Assembly: GCA_949358305.1 (NCBI GenBank)
Contig: OX442316.1
Coordinates: 7,998,001-8,062,000 of the forward strand
DNA length: 64,000 nucleotides
Direction: 5' to 3'
Origin: Strigamia acuminata
Lineage: Eukaryota > Arthropoda > Chilopoda > Geophilomorpha > Linotaeniidae
Made by a program: the position numbers and the translations under genes. Shown here piece by piece: positions 1 through 12,600 of this stretch. Below the pieces are notes generated by a model. That model was not told the DNA's origin and did no database searches. It saw only the letters and a program-made list of their open reading frames with translations. Every line of letters starts with the position of its first letter. Positions within the stretch are counted from its first letter, which is position 1.

Positions 1-284
1 CCTCGGGCGGGTTATGTAGGCACTTAGATGCGAAGACTCAATAATTGTAGTGATGAATCCATAAATTCAAGTTGGTGCTTCTTCTTTAGTTGTTTTTTGA
101 CATCTCCATTATCCAAAACACTAGGCGGTGTTGGATTCATTTAGACTTAATTAAAAATAAAAAATTGTAATTTTTTTTTTTTATAAAAATAAAAATTTTA
201 TGTATGAAATTAAGTGGTATTGAAAGAAAAATTACTTTTAATGTATTAATTTTTGGTTTTTTTTTATTTTCTTTTTTTGTGTAG

Positions 285-3200
285 TTTGAGGGATGCAATA
301 AAGCGTACTCTAGACTTGAAAATCTTAAAACGCATTTAAGATCGCACACCGGTGAAAAACCATACATGTGTGAATTTCCAGGCTGCACAAAGGCTTTCAG
401 TAATGCTTCAGACCGTGCCAAGCATCAAAACAGGACCCATTCAAACGAGGTAATACTTTTTAAATTGATTTTTCATTCTTGAAATATTGAACTAATTTAT
501 TTGTGAATTTAGAAACCTTACATATGCAAAGCACCTGGATGTACGAAGCGCTACACTGATCCTAGTTCACTACGAAAGCACGTGAAGACTGTTCATGGAG
601 CTGAATTTTATGCCAATAAAAGACACAAAGGTGAAGAGAATCCCAGTAATAATCCACCTCGCGACGACAATAGGGATAGTGATAGAAATACAGCGAGTGA
701 AAACAGTCCCAAATCTGAAGATTGTCCTGCGAGCAACAAGGCAGGCAGCGTGTCAAGTCCAAGTGTTAAATCCGAGGTTCGTTTAAATGAAAATGCTCGA
801 TTAAGTGTGAATAAAACAAACTTATTTTTTAATAAATAGGATCCTTCATCGCCTCAAGAACACAGCAGTCCGAGTATTGATATTAGTGTTGCCGGTGATA
901 CGATCATGTCGGATCAAATGGGAATTGATGACCCTATTAGTGATAATAATGTGTCCACCACTAATGCGTGTACTGATATACTTGAAGAAAACGAATGGGA
1001 AATTGAAGAAGCGGAAGAATTAGATGTAATTTTTGCTAATATATTTATATATATTTTTTTATAAAGTTAATTAATTAAATTTTGTTTTTAGATTCCTGAA
1101 ATTTGTGTTTCCATTGCAACTTCAAATGGAGTTACATCAAGTGGTGGCTGCGCTTTATTGCACGACCAGAATGCTCGGAACAGGGTGAAAGGCAGATTCC
1201 ACATGAAGGGCTCTGCATTTCCACAAATTCCAAAAATTGGAGGTAATTATAAAAAAAATATATATATTTTTATCACTCTACAATTTTTTATATTTTATCT
1301 AAAAGGTGTTCATCGAACAATTAACACGAATTTGGGACTTACAAACCGAAGGATGACGGAATTAAAACGCAACACTACTATACCATCGACCCAGCGTAAA
1401 TTATTGGACTTGGGACTTACGCAGAACCAAAGTATGGAAGGATTTGTACACTCAACAACAACAAACTAATAAAACTTTACTGTTACAGGTCCTCGCCAAA
1501 CTAATGTGCAAATTAATGCTCCAGGAAACAGGCGTGATAGCAATGCAAGCACCATCAGTTCTTATTACTGCAGCATGATGTCAGGAGCGAGTCCGCACTC
1601 GTTTGGCAGCCAATTGTCAAGTCGACGTGGTAGTGAGGCTTCGCAGTCTTCCTACAGGATTGCAATGGCTGCATCACCTTATGATCCAATTTCCCTCGGC
1701 ACTTCGCGGTGTTCAAGCGACACGAGCAGCTTTCAAGGGATAACCGCGAGTATGGCAGCACATTTGCAGCGAATCCACAGACGGGCACTAGTTACGCAGG
1801 AAATGGGCAGTACGTCGAATTTAGTGGTTCAAACTCAAAGCATGTCGATCGGCGCGTCGATGCCGAACAGTGATGCTAACCAGTTTGGTACTCCGAGTGG
1901 TCGATACACCAGCATGTCCTGTCACACTCCTCAGGCGCATGAGATTCCAAATAGGGAAGTCCGGAGAGCTTCGGATCCTGTGAAGAGGGCGGAAGGTGAG
2001 CAGAAGAGCGAGAAGAAACCGTCCAATGCGTTGCGCCAAGCTTTCACACCAACTGCGCAAAATGTGGAATCGAACAGAGAGGATAAGAGCAAATGCTCCG
2101 CGCAAGAAACTCGACATCCGAATGAAAATGTTGTTCTCGACGAATGCGAGGAGGACCAAATGGTGGAAGAAAATACAGATTTAGTCCTGCCAGACGAAAT
2201 GGTGCATTATTTGAATCAAGTTGCTGACAAAGATTGCAGTGAGAGGGACAGCAACAGCGTTGAATTATCTTTGTTGTCTCCGAAATCGATTAGCGAGCAG
2301 TCGTGTCATCAACAATGCAGCAACCCTGAAACTCGTTGTCCTCCACAGTGCAGTGAACCTCAGCCGCCTTGCCATCAACAATGCAGCACTCCTCAGCCGC
2401 TTTGTCATCAACAATGCAGCACTCCTCAGCCGCTTTGTCAACAACAATGCAGCACGGCTCAGCCACCTTGCCATCAGCCATGCAACACTGCTCAGCCACC
2501 TTGCCATCAGCCATGTAACACTGCTCAGACACCGTGCCAGCAGCAGTGCAGCACTGCTCCGCCTTGTCGTCAACAATGTGGCAATGCTCAGACTGTTTGT
2601 AATACTCAGACTAAACAAGACGATGGCACGAATCATCAGTTGCAGCAGAATCCTGTTGCGAGTCATCAGCATTCGAGGGTAGAAGTGGACACTATCAACA
2701 ATGGTTTGATGACGATGAACATGCAACAAAGTCCGAATAATGTTGTGGTTGCTTTCAATCCCAACCAACATTCTGTAGTTCCTTTTATTCAAAATTGTGG
2801 AACGCCACAACCGCATCTGCAGCACACTTATGACGGTTGCCACCAACAACAATTTGAAATTCAATCACCAATGGCGAATAACAATTTCATGATGGCACCG
2901 CAGTGCCATAACAATCCGGTATGGTCGAGGTATGGCCGGCCTCATCTTCAACAGAAACCTCAACAACAACATCACTTTCATCCGAGTTTTACCACTAACA
3001 CCTCAAACAACTTTCCTCACCCTGCTTTAACTAGTGTAAGTGCCGGTCATTCAGATCAGCCATATTGTCACCATAATAACCTTTTCACTGCTGTTGGCAA
3101 CAATGGATTTATCCAGACATCCAATTCTGTGGCCGTGGCTACTAGAAACCCGATGATTATGTCTATGCAAATGAAAGGTTCGGTGTGTAATTGCCAACAA

Positions 3201-4130
3201 CAGTCAGTAATGCACAGCATGCAAATGCCCGTTCATTCCGTGACACCGATTCCGATGATGAATGCGTCCAATCAAGTATACGGACCTACACAAATGATTA
3301 TTCCTAAACTTGGAATGAGCGAGATCGGAGGGAAACCCAAATGCACCATGAATTGCAACGGATCGACTCAAAACATTCTACACGTTAACACGATGAATAC
3401 GGGTGTTCAATTTTTCCCACCATCTGCCACGGGGGATGGAAGCGGCTGTTTTAATCCAGAAAGCAAAGCAATTGTTCAGAAATGCAATTGTGACAACAAC
3501 AACAACATAAATCAGAACAATCCTGCTATTAGTCTTATTAAGCCGGTAGCAAATCCACAACAACAAGTGGTGTTCATATCGCATTGCTTGAACTGTTCGA
3601 ATCATAAAAAACCTGAAATCCAGTGCCAAGATATAAGCCAATCAACATTGCCAACTGCAACCAAAGTGCCTCCCGAGCAGAAGAAGACTTGTATGGGCAT
3701 GAGGCCTGATACGTACCAGCGGACTCTGGAGTATGTGCAGCAGTGTCAACAAAATTGGAATGTTTTGTCACCACCGAGCAGTAACATTAGCAGTAAAGCG
3801 AGTGTGGTTTCGAGAAACAGTGAGCTGACTGATAACAGCTGTAGTCGATCTGTAATGTCCGAAATGTCACCCCGATGCGATAAAGTTACTAGCACGACGG
3901 ACACTACGGAGTTGTCCGGTGCGAAAGACAGCGAGGAAAGTGTAGCGGTAGATATGAAACATTTGTTTTTGAATACGGATCAGCAGAAACATTCAAATCT
4001 AAGTGTGGAATGTAAGGAAAATACGAACACTGGGTTTGTACCAGAGACTTGTAATATGGTTATTAATGATATGAATTCTACTCTGACGTCATTGATTGAA
4101 GAAACTCGATTTTTGCAAATGATGCAGTGA
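285..4130 (+). CDS. ci: Cubitus interruptus / GLI zinc-finger transcription factor, 5'-truncated by window edge
   Basis: Effector transcription factor of Hedgehog signalling, shuttling between cytoplasm and nucleus. Coding exons: 285-449, 513-776, 840-1025, 1092-1242, 1306-1431, 1489-4130 (TGA); phases agree at every junction, giving 1,177 residues after the left edge. The first two exons encode the last zinc fingers ([56 protein letters not shown]), nearly identical to GLI fingers 3-5. Fingers 1-2 and the SUFU-binding N-terminus must lie upstream. The last exon opens with a processing region ([22 protein letters not shown]) matching the PKA/CK1/GSK3 phosphodegron of Ci, then SPYDPIS, RRASDPV and a [13 protein letters not shown] block, as in insect Ci. 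A cysteine-pair repeat follows at 2302-2610, then Q/N-rich sequence and a C-terminus ending [10 protein letters not shown] poly(A) signal lies at 4798. Exon 1306-1431 is in frame and might be optional. Identification is firm. Confidence 0.95.
1306..1431 (+). other. Possible cassette exon of ci
   Basis: This 126-nt segment is bounded by AAAAG (acceptor, 1301-1305) and GTATGG (donor, 1432). It starts and ends in the same phase as the junction 1242/1489, so inclusion or skipping both preserve frame. It adds 42 residues containing NRRMTELKR and [10 protein letters not shown]. Reading through its donor meets a stop at 1467, so if used it must be spliced. Its acceptor has a weak pyrimidine tract. 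Confidence 0.6.
2302..2610 (+). repeat. In-frame cysteine-pair repeat inside ci (about 33-nt units)
   Basis: About nine to ten units of roughly 11 residues have the pattern C-x-x-x-C followed by about six residues rich in Q, P, T and A (units such as [11 protein letters not shown] and [11 protein letters not shown]). Neighbouring DNA units are nearly identical, for example around 2390-2450, which indicates recent unit duplication. The reading frame is intact throughout. It lies C-terminal to the LPDEM block. Confidence 0.85.
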
Positions 4131-4815
4131 TGAGAGCGGTGAAGATGCTATGTAGAGAAGCCAAATGTAAATGAATGTAAAGTTTAATTATGTTTTAATC
4201 AATTGGTTGAGGATAGGGATTTTGCATTGTCACTGCCCCAAATTTTATCAGCGCATTATACGGTTATTGCAGGGAAAAGAAATAGGTGCAATATACATTT
4301 TTTTAATGTAATAAATATTTTTACACCTACATTTTAAAATAAATTTTACTCATACTATCATTCTCTTTTACTTTAAAGAAATATATAGACATTCATGTGC
4401 CTGATAATTATAAGTTTTTTATGTGTTTATTTGGCTTCTGTGATAGTGCAAATTAATTATATTAACTTACCCAGCCATTGAATAAATGACATGTAAATCT
4501 AAAATAATTTTTTTAAGTACTTGTAAATAGTTTTTTAGTTAAACATCATACAAAAAATGTGAGGCATGGATTTTTTTATACTTGATTTTCTTGTGTAAGG
4601 TTTTATTATCCTTAATTTTTTTTTTTTTTTAGAATTTTTCAATGGTCATCGTGTAATTATATACATTGAATTAAAGTTTTGTTGTATTTAACAGCAAGAG
4701 TAATTAATTTTGTGTTAATTGTACCTCATGTTTTGTGTAAACATTAAATTCCTTTTGCCGTGTACTTGTTTTCACGATGTTTTAATACTTTGTAACTAAT
4801 AAAGTGTTTTGCTGA
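4131..4815 (+). other. 3' UTR of ci
   Basis: AT-rich non-coding sequence after the ci stop, with several T-runs. The AATAAA at 4798-4803, followed by a GT-rich stretch, is the best poly(A) signal; an earlier AATAAA near 4310 could give a shorter transcript. No ORF is credible here. Confidence 0.6.
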
Positions 4816-4979
4816 AATGTGGATACTGTTTTTAATTGCATTTAACAGGCTCGTATAAAGACACAATAAACCAAGTTACCCAGCAACGCGTGGGAGGCTT
4901 TCCTGGATGAGAAATTTAGGCACGGTGGCGCTAGCAATCAGGCAGAAAAATATAAATTATACATACAAAATACATCATA

Positions 4980-5148
4980 CAGTTGAACATCGTTATAAGA
5001 AACCGCGATATAACTAATTTCTTGTTATAACGAATAGTTAAAAATGACTTGGTTGGTTGGTTGGCCATAGAACACCATGTTAAAAAAAATTGATATAACG
5101 AACCGATTTATCGGGTTTCTTGCGATTCGTTATAACGGGGCTCGACTG
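4980..5148. mobile_element. Pogo/Tigger-like MITE (Tc1/mariner superfamily)
   Basis: A 169-bp non-coding element. The left end CAGTTGAACATCGTTATAA and the inverted right end CAGTCGAGCCCCGTTATAA match at 14 of 19 positions, and TA dinucleotides flank both ends. Ends of the form CAGTYGA-CCCGTTATAACG are typical of pogo/Tigger-type transposons. No transposase is present, so it is a non-autonomous remnant. Family assignment is by terminal sequence only. Confidence 0.75.
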
Positions 5149-5152
5149 TATA

Positions 5153-5465
5153 CAGAAAGTCTTCTACATACGAACGAGTTCCGAGAATGTGCTCGCAAGT
5201 CGAATTGTTCATAAGTGCAGCAAAGGTGTGCAAGGTGAAAAAATTGTTAATACCAATTAAAGAAAGCATATTTAATCATATTTTTTTTATTAGAAATTAA
5301 TAAAGAAAAGGTACATACAATCAAACCTTTTTTGAATCATACTTGAAAAGTACAACAGCTGGCATACAGTGCTAGACACGCGAACTGCGATAATGCACTA
5401 CCGGGAAATTTGAAGTTTGTATCTCTGAAATTTCGTAACTCGCACGTTCGTATGTAGGGGAACTG
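5153..5465. mobile_element. Second TIR element abutting the first (Tc1/mariner-like MITE)
   Basis: A 313-bp non-coding element. Its left end contains TCTACATACGAACGAG and the inverted right end CCTACATACGAACGTGCGAG; both begin CAG. A TA flanks the left end and is shared with, or adjacent to, the preceding element through TATA at 5149-5152. The right flank is TG, so the duplication is degraded there. The interior has no ORF. Confidence 0.65.
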
Positions 5466-8300
5466 TGTATTTAACAATGAAATTATACAATGAAATTATA
5501 CACGCAGATATTAGTTGTTAAAAATTGTAATTACAAAATTCGTGTTTATAACTACCGACAACAACTTTTTAAACAAAATCAAAATTATAATTTGATTGAA
5601 ATTGACTTTGATAATATTTCAGTTATTCAATAGTACGATGAACAAATATGGAAAATTATGCATGTTTGTGCAATTACAACTCGGTTCTGCAAAAAGTGGC
5701 ACTGCAGTAAGAAAGGGTAAAATAAATTAAGACATTAAAACATAGTTTTCCACTAATAATCTATTTCACGTTATAACAAAATGATATTTGTTTCTCTTTC
5801 AACCATTACAAATTGGTGAAACGGGAGATAGTTAGAAGTTTTTTTAAAAATTAAATAAAAAGGCTCAAGAAGGTATGAAAATTCCGAATTGTGTGTTGAT
5901 TATTTGATTTTATTTCATTTTTACTCCACTAGGTGGTGACACAATTGCTCGTTGGAAAGTACTTTTCCATCCTAGTTTCAAGGAACCGTAGTCAAATTTC
6001 TACTCACACGATGGCGTTGATGTTCCTTTACTCAAACCACTGTAGCTCAAACAAAATGTATCCTCACCTTATTTATATATTTATTTTTCAACATACGGTT
6101 TAGACAAGTAAGCTAATACAGAAAAAAATCAAATTTCATATTTTTCTTCAATAATAATATCAGATACCGAAATTAATTGACACATGAAAGAAATTCCCCA
6201 TAAAATCAATTTAAAAATAGAAGCCTAATGACTAATTTGTCAATATCTTATACGCTTGAGTGGTCGACTTGATTCAGACTTGTAATGAACAATTCCAACT
6301 TGATGGCTCACTAGTCAAACAACAGTTAATCCTCTGCCCAAAGCGAGCACGTGCAAAGCTCTGCTCTGCTTAATACACATCTCCATTGCCATCAGAATAA
6401 TCTTCTATTTTTCATGAGAACAAAGCGACTTGTTGCCCATTCAAACCTTCATAAAAACAGTGCTGGTAATGTTTACTGGAAAAAATTACTGGCACTGGTA
6501 CACAGGTGTGACCCAACAAAGAGAAAAATTATAAGATTTGTCTTATCAATTCATTTTTGGGAAAAAGAACTGCTTTAGCATACAATCCATAAATCTTATC
6601 TTTGAAAATCAAGTGCAGGAAAGAATACTTATAAAAGCGCTTTAATTTTCCTTTTTTTTTTTACAGAAATGTGTATTATAACTTGATTTTTTTTTAACTT
6701 TGACTTGAGAAAACAGAGAAGTCATCCAAAAGCTGAAAAGGTGAATCATTCTATTTTGAGTTCTCTCTGATCTCTGATCTCTCCTCTCTCTCCTCTCCTC
6801 TCCTCTCTCTTTTCTATACAAGGGGGAAGTAAAATGGGGAGAAAGCCTAGGCAGGCAGACAGAATAGGAGTGTGTTTGCTTCATTTGGCGTTTGGCGGCG
6901 CCCAACGACCTCCATAAAAAGGACGAGCTTCATGTGAGGCTCAGTCGACGTTTATTGCGACACTTGTTTGCTCGCCTGTCACTAAATATTTGCTCGGTTC
7001 TTGGCCATGTGCCTCACGCCACCTGCCAATTGATAATCACGTGACCCAGAGTGGAACCAACAGAGATTTTACGGTTTAAGGCTTTGCGCATGTTTAGAAA
7101 GAAACAAAGATTTAACTTTATATTTATATAAGAATCCGGCTTAGGGACAATGGTCAGTGTCATTACGCAGATTTAAACGGCGCTGAGCGCTGAGTATATT
7201 TGTTGTTTAAAAGTTACTCTCAAGTTGTGCGTAAAATCACGGATTAAAGAGATTTTGTTTAATCGGTGATGTAATGTTTGTAGATTTGTATAAAACTAAT
7301 AGCCGATGGCGTTAAAACATCATTTTGCGTAAAAAAATTTAAAATATAAAATATTCTTGATTTTCTCACAAATAGTTTATCCATATTTCAAAGTCACTAA
7401 TTCAATTTTTCCATGTTTTGGAAAAATGCACTTTTTTAAACCCTCCCTCATGGAGAAATGTATTTTCTTCATCTTTAACTAGATATTTACCAATGAGAGT
7501 TCAAATTGCAAAACCGATATGTTTTGCTCAAAAAATGACAATTTTGAGATAAATTTGTAAATACCGCGTTAATAAACTTATCTGGTTTTATTTTGGAATT
7601 ATAGTATTGGAAAACAAATTCTAAAACATTAAATTTAATTTCTTTACAGTAACAAATGTTTGCCGTTCAGATGATGCATTGCACATGGAATCGACATCAG
7701 AAAATTGTCTTGGTTTATAGACTGTAAAATCATCATTTATGGAGGTGTGACCAGCCTCTGGGAATTAACGCCTTTTCTCCATCCGGACCCGACCCTCCTT
7801 GCTTACCCCTGCAATAGGTATTACTCAACTTGAAGGTAAAACATTTTAAAAACAGCTTCTCGCCAAGGACTTCTGGTGTGTACAAGTGAAGTTCTCTATG
7901 GCATTCTTTTTTATTTAATCATTCACCCACGCCAGTACTTCAGCTCCGTCTAACTAAAACCCAATCCTCATAATCACTTTATTAAACTTAATTAAACTAT
8001 ACCGGTACAATAAACAAGTAAAAAAATATACATATATATTTGGAAGTTGTATGTAAAATTGAATTTCTTTCATCTGCGAGCATAAAAGACTAAAAGAGAA
8101 TTCCTCATTTGTATTCTTTAATATGCTTAATGTTGACCTAGAATTCTAGAAACATTCTTTAAAAGAAACTAATATGATTTCTTTTTGTGGTTCTGGAATT
8201 TACATCATTTCAAAAACTTTCTTTTTCAACTAAAATCTTATTAGTTTTCAGTTAACTGGAACTATAAAATTTGATCACTCCATACCAGTGTGTAATGCAT
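5466..8300. other. Intergenic, no gene seen
   Basis: AT-rich sequence with short ORFs only and no recognisable domains. It includes a CT-rich tract at 6761-6814 and a more GC-rich patch at about 6890-7080 with CACGTGACC and CAATTGATAATCACGTG-type sites. That patch could be regulatory for ci or LMX1, but only composition supports this. Confidence 0.4.
6761..6814. repeat. Polypyrimidine (CT-rich) tract
   Basis: Imperfect TCTC/CTCCT repeats over about 54 bp, strand-asymmetric (pyrimidines on the plus strand). Confidence 0.8.
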
Positions 8301-8552
8301 GCAAATCCTTGACGCTTGCGCGACGTAGAGGCGGCTGACAGTGGCTGTGTCATTGCAGTCTACAGCGGAAAGCTACACAAAAATGAAGAAAGTAGTTCCA
8401 AACTGATGGCTAGCATCAGAGGCTGCACACTCGCCTAGCAACTTGGTGAGAGGCTGCAACTCATGGTACAAGGGCCGTTTCGATAGAGCGAGAGAAAAAA
8501 AACAGCCTTGCAGCCTCGGCCTGACATCACATTTATTTATACGTATTAAGAG
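8300..8552 (+). other. Possible non-coding first exon of the LMX1 gene
   Basis: A GC-richer segment ends AAGAG|GTGAGTA at 8552/8553, a strong donor. The next good acceptor in the same direction, TTTTTTTCAG at 9619-9628, lies 15 bp before the LMX1 start codon. A leader exon here with an intron of about 1.08 kb is therefore plausible. No transcript evidence; the 5' limit is arbitrary. Confidence 0.35.
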
Positions 8553-9628
8553 GTGAGTAAAAAATTTTCCCATATCCTATCATTAAGTGTGAGTAACATA
8601 TTTAATCGAAATTCACAATACAATAATTGAAAAACACAGAATTCCGATTAATTAATATTATTTAATTTCTTTCTAAATTAGGAAACAAGTTTTGTGTACC
8701 TGTATGTACTGTTTTGTTGCGAGACAAATATTTGTAGCCTGATTGCAAGGTGGTTGTCTTGTAACCACGGTCCACGGTCGTTGGGCTGTGGGGGCGGCAA
8801 AAGTGCGGTGCGGCCTCGTGCTGCATCATTATCGCAATGACAGGGATAAGCGCACACGGCGGACTGCGGCCGTGGGAACAGTCGGCCTGCTTTTAATTTG
8901 CCCGCCGTGTCCAATGCAAACTGTCAATTTGAAACGATCTTAGGCCATCGCTAAAACAAAAGCGTCTTGGCGCCTGCTTAATGGCGAGGCACGAAGCACT
9001 TCTTTTGACCACCCTCACCGGCGCCATGGGACTCGTTCCGGGAAGCTGGCGCGTTTGACTGTTGTCTAATAACAGTGGGCCGAAACCACTAATGACACGA
9101 GTTAAACATGGGGTTAAGACAACGTACTTAAAGCGGGATGCAAGCTTTTTTGACTTAGTGCTATAATGTTGGTCCGGCTCGATTTGACATTTAAATGTCG
9201 ACATTTTGATGGCGGTGTGCATGAACGAACAATTCGGTTATTTGTTTATTTACTAGTAATTATTTTAAACTGTACTCAACGTGTAGAATTAAGCAATGGC
9301 TGTACTTAGGTGCGTGTATATTCGTTTATGTGGGTCAAACTTGCTTACCTTCGCTTTTATAATTTACTTTTCTTCTGTTTAACGACAAAATTTTGTGATC
9401 TAACTTCTGTTATGTAATTTTTAAATTTTTTTTTTATATTACAACACAACACAACAGGTTGTAGTTTGATTTTTTTGTCTCCAATTGAATATTTGGCTTT
9501 ATATTATCAAAATTCGCTCCAGAAACGTCACATTCTGCTTTATAATTAACCGTGAACACGGAAATAGAAGCTGTAATTGAGCCAGTGCAGTTTTAAAACG
9601 ATTATTTTTCTATTAAATTTTTTTTCAG
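8553..9628 (+). promoter_or_regulatory. Putative LMX1 5' intron or promoter region, moderately GC-rich
   Basis: Within AT-rich surroundings, about 8750-9080 is clearly GC-richer, with many CpGs (CACGGTCGTTGG, GGCGGC, CGCACACGGCGG). ORFs on both strands have no domain similarity and are likely compositional. The proximity to the LMX1 start suggests a CpG-bearing promoter or enhancer. Confidence 0.35.
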
Positions 9629-9643
9629 GTTTTTTCGGCGACC

Positions 9644-12600
9644 ATGCATAGTAGTGTCGGACAGACAGTAGCAGCGTGCGCTTGCCGGGAAGTATGCGCA
9701 GGATGCCAGCAACCAATTGCCGATCGGTACATTCTACGAGTCATGGACGACTCGTGGCACGAGGGGTGTCTCCAGTGTTGCGTGTGCCACGCCCACCTGG
9801 CGCACTCGTGTTACGCACGGGAACATAAGCTTTACTGCAAAACCGACTACGACAAGTAAGTCAGAAAACTTGTGGGGAAAAGCCCCGGATGAATGGGAGG
9901 TAGCGCTAATCTACGTTTAGTGTGTTTTTGATCCGTTGCTTTGATAGCGGAGAAGCGAGGGGACTAGGGGGAGTCTTTTTGTTGATATTAGATGACCCTA
10001 AATGATCCCTTGGCCACAGGCTGTGCGACGCGGAAGGGGAGTTTAACTCCAGCTGTAAAGAACAGTATGGTGTTTGGAATAGGAAATTAGTTTGTGGAAT
10101 ACGTTCTTATGACTGTTGGACAAATGTTATCGATTTTTTTTGTTAATTTTGGGTACTTATGAGGGTGGATTCAGATTAAAGATAATGGTTTAGTTTTTGT
10201 TTTGACCGACGGGGATGTTTTTATTTGTTGGGGTTGTTGTTTTGTGGATAAATTGTTTTTAATACGTGATTTATAAACGTTTTGTTTGGATATACAATTT
10301 TATCTAATCGTGGGTACTTGAAAACTTGATAAGTGAAAAAGGCTTATCCAAATTTGTGTTCGCGGGTTGTCAATTTCTGTAGATTTTTATTCGCTCTTGT
10401 GACTGGATTTTTAGGATTTTTTGTATAGTAAATATAAAGATTTGATTTTAAACGTTAAAAAATATTATTTTTTAGGGTTTATGGCACGCCAAAAATGTGA
10501 AAATCTTAATTGTCGGTTGCTTCAGATATATATTTAACTGTTTTGAAGGAAATTACTAGAATTAGTTTCATTTTCAATGCACCACTAATGCATTTGTATG
10601 ATCTTTAAAAACTGGGGGTAATTTTTTGGCATTTTATGTCATCCAGACTGGAAAACACTCATGCAATTGTTTCACTAACGTTTTTTAAATAATATTTGAA
10701 ACAGTTGTAATATCAGTTTATGAAAAAATAGAATTTTATGCGGTTTGTCTGTGCATTTGAAACGAAAAAAAGCGGTTGTAACAGTTTAACTAAAGCAAAA
10801 AATACAAACTTAAAACAATATTCATTTTAAAATAAAAAAAAATACATTTGGAACGTGTTTTTATTTGTAAATATCGATTTTTGGTTCGTCCCTACTTCCA
10901 TTTAACAAAACTGGTGCAAAAACGCATTCTCACAGAGAATTTGTGAATTCTTTCACTTATTATGGTAACCTACGAAACTACCGGTACGTACTGAAACATT
11001 TTTTTCAATTAAAAATTGTTGATTAAATTGTACGAATTAATTTTAGATTTATGACTTAATTTTAAAGAAAATCGAAATTATACAAACCTGCATGAATTAT
11101 GCTCATCTCTCGCTTTAATGTCTCTTTCTCTCTCTTTGTTGAGTAATTGACGACATTAAAGCAGTCATTATCAGACCAGACTTGACCTGATAAGTGTTGA
11201 AATCACCAGTTACCTACCTTTAGATTTTTTATTACGATCTTACACCATTTGTTTAAAAAAAATATTATTTTTAAATTAAGTCTTGAAGTGTCAAAATGAA
11301 AGTTCAATAACCGTTTAATTACACACCGTATCTAAAATAACCGATATACGTAGCTAAATTACACTTTTTTTCATTATTTCGACTGCAATTTAACAACATC
11401 AAAGTAATTTAAATGATGCACTGACATATAGAAATACCTTTTTTATTTAGCTGAACACACATCATACGATTTTCTACATTAATACCGAAGCTCAGTTATT
11501 AGGTGGACTATAAAAGAAAAGTGTTACATAAAGTTTTTATCAGTTTGACTATAGAAGCAAGAAAGAGAGCCAATCCAGCCACTCGTATAGGCTCGCTTAA
11601 TTTAATTAAGTTTCTTGTAAGTTGAACTTGTATTTGGGTTTGGGCGTCAGCTGCAGTAGCAGCTAAAGACTAATTCCTCAACTCCTCCCCATTTTCTCTC
11701 TCACCTACTAATCCACATGAGTTGGTCGGTGATTGATGATCGCATCAGCTGTGTCAAATGGCTAGGGTAGGGGATGGGGTGGGCAGACTCATATAGGGAG
11801 GGATTCCCTTCCTTCAGGAATCTGACATTATTGAGCTGCACAGCACAATATTGGCGCGCGCGCGCTCAAGGCACCCTAGTTATGCCACGCGCGTTTATAT
11901 TGATGTATGAAACATTCTCCCCACGCCCCTCCATCTAATACCATCTATTTTAATTACGTACTCTCCCTTTTGCTGTTGTCCCCTTACCTCTCAGCCTTTC
12001 ATTCTGTCAAAGTGAGTTTACCACCAATTTCATGGACGTTCATGCTAACTTCATGCCGTGTTTTGTTGCAGTCTTTTCGGCGTCAAATGCGCTTCCTGTC
12101 ACGTGCCAATCCCGCCGTCCGAGTTGGTCATGCGGGCAGCCGAAAGAGTTTTCCATTTGGCTTGCTTTGTATGTGTAGTATGCGGGCGCCGGCTACAGAA
12201 AGGCGAGCAATTTGTAGTGCGTGGTGGAGGACAAATCTTTTGCAGGGCGGATTTCGAAAAAGAAATGACAGCGCTACAACATAGTCCTAAAAGTGAGTGT
12301 CTACACAAATATCGTCACTTTTTTATACCTAACATATCCCCTTTTTTGTGAATATTTAGACTCCTTTGATCGCTTGTGCGCTTTAACATTTCAAACAGCA
12401 AAATTTTAAAACCGATAAATTGTACAGTTATTACATTTCAGCCCTGTGATTGCATTTAAACGTATACAGTATATACTATACCCCGGTTCCAAACCAGGCA
12501 ACAAACTCATATTTGTTGAATTTTTGTCTTTACTTTTTCTGAAATTTAATTAGTACACCGGTAGGATACAACTAAACATGTCACTTTGGATTAAAAATAA

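Noticed and set aside
2221-2864. Long overlapping ORFs on both strands within ci
   Set aside because: They are alternative frames of the cysteine repeat; repetition keeps several frames open and their products have no domains.
6351-6578. 75-codon ORF in the ci-LMX1 spacer
   Set aside because: No domain, no convincing splice or promoter context; length expected by chance.
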